A stretch of 64,000 bases of DNA from Dyadobacter beijingensis DSM 21582 (lineage in GTDB: Bacteria > Bacteroidota > Bacteroidia > Cytophagales > Spirosomataceae). Location: contig NZ_KB907786.1 in NCBI RefSeq assembly GCF_000382205.1, positions 124,001 through 188,000 on the forward strand. The letters run 5' to 3'. Numbering within the stretch: position 1 is the stretch's first letter; every line of letters starts with the position of its first letter. The position numbers and the translations under genes are program-made. Positions 63,933 through 64,000 of the stretch are shown piece by piece. The notes under the pieces were generated by a model that made no database searches, had not been told where the DNA came from, and saw nothing but the letters and a program-made list of their open reading frames with translations.

Positions 63933-64000
63933 GTTAAAGCGGTTAAATATCATGAGCGGCAGTTGAGTTTCAATAAACTGAATTCTCCCCGGGCATCGAG

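Noticed and set aside
1..64000. tRNA, rRNA or known riboswitch.
   Set aside because: No cloverleaf, rRNA segment or recognisable riboswitch core was noticed in the intergenic regions by reading. Short or divergent RNAs could be missed without a covariance search.

Overview
The window looks like chromosomal DNA of a Cytophagales member of the Bacteroidota, probably Dyadobacter or a close relative. This is inferred from a SusC/SusD pair, giant FG-GAP surface proteins with type IX secretion (por) sorting tails, DUF4136 and TlpA-like proteins, a PadR/MacB-type permease pair with a prefix domain, and promoters that fit the Bacteroidota TAnnTTTG -7 element. No rRNA, tRNA, CRISPR array or complete insertion sequence was seen.

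Layout. 1-5.6 kb: a sugar ABC transporter (ATPase cut by the window edge, permease, binding lipoprotein), followed by a Tat-exported Gfo/Idh/MocA oxidoreductase. A small AT-richer cassette lies between them: a DUF6932-like nucleotidyltransferase, a 68-residue partner and a broken DUF6934-like gene. An 84-bp duplication of the 3' end of the binding-protein gene flanks the two-gene cassette. 5.6-7.1 kb: a DUF4136 lipoprotein and a HigB/HigA-type toxin-antitoxin pair whose antitoxin lacks its helix-turn-helix. 7.2-15.1 kb: a tripartite RND efflux operon (outer-membrane factor, then permease and adaptor in one reading frame), divergent from a two-component system. The shared promoter region carries two mirror-image 11-bp-period operators. 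15.1-20.9 kb: a TlpA-like protein without CxxC, a FAD/Fe-S D-lactate dehydrogenase-type oxidoreductase, a small membrane protein and an outer-membrane beta-barrel. 21-25.6 kb: a SusC/SusD pair. 26-30.8 kb: thrA-thrB, an IscA/HesB-type Fe-S protein and a sugar nucleotidyltransferase.

31.1-52.0 kb is the most striking region: five consecutive, same-strand paralogous genes, each about 1,350 codons, together about 20.9 kb. Each product has an export signal, a conserved N-terminal domain of about 200 residues, exactly 14 FG-GAP calcium-loop repeats (enough for two seven-bladed propellers), a conserved domain of about 130 residues, and a T9SS type A sorting tail. Each gene appears to have its own promoter and terminator. 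They are probably secreted or surface-anchored adhesins or binding proteins of unknown ligand.

52.2-64 kb: an SGNH hydrolase, modABC molybdate uptake, an aminotransferase plus prephenate dehydrogenase (tyrosine/phenylalanine synthesis), two convergent L,D-transpeptidases, a PadR regulator with its ABC permease, and a glycerophosphodiester phosphodiesterase. Heptamer-based, GC-rich inverted-arm repeats occur at three intergenic sites (near 0.9, 2.0 and 53.0 kb).
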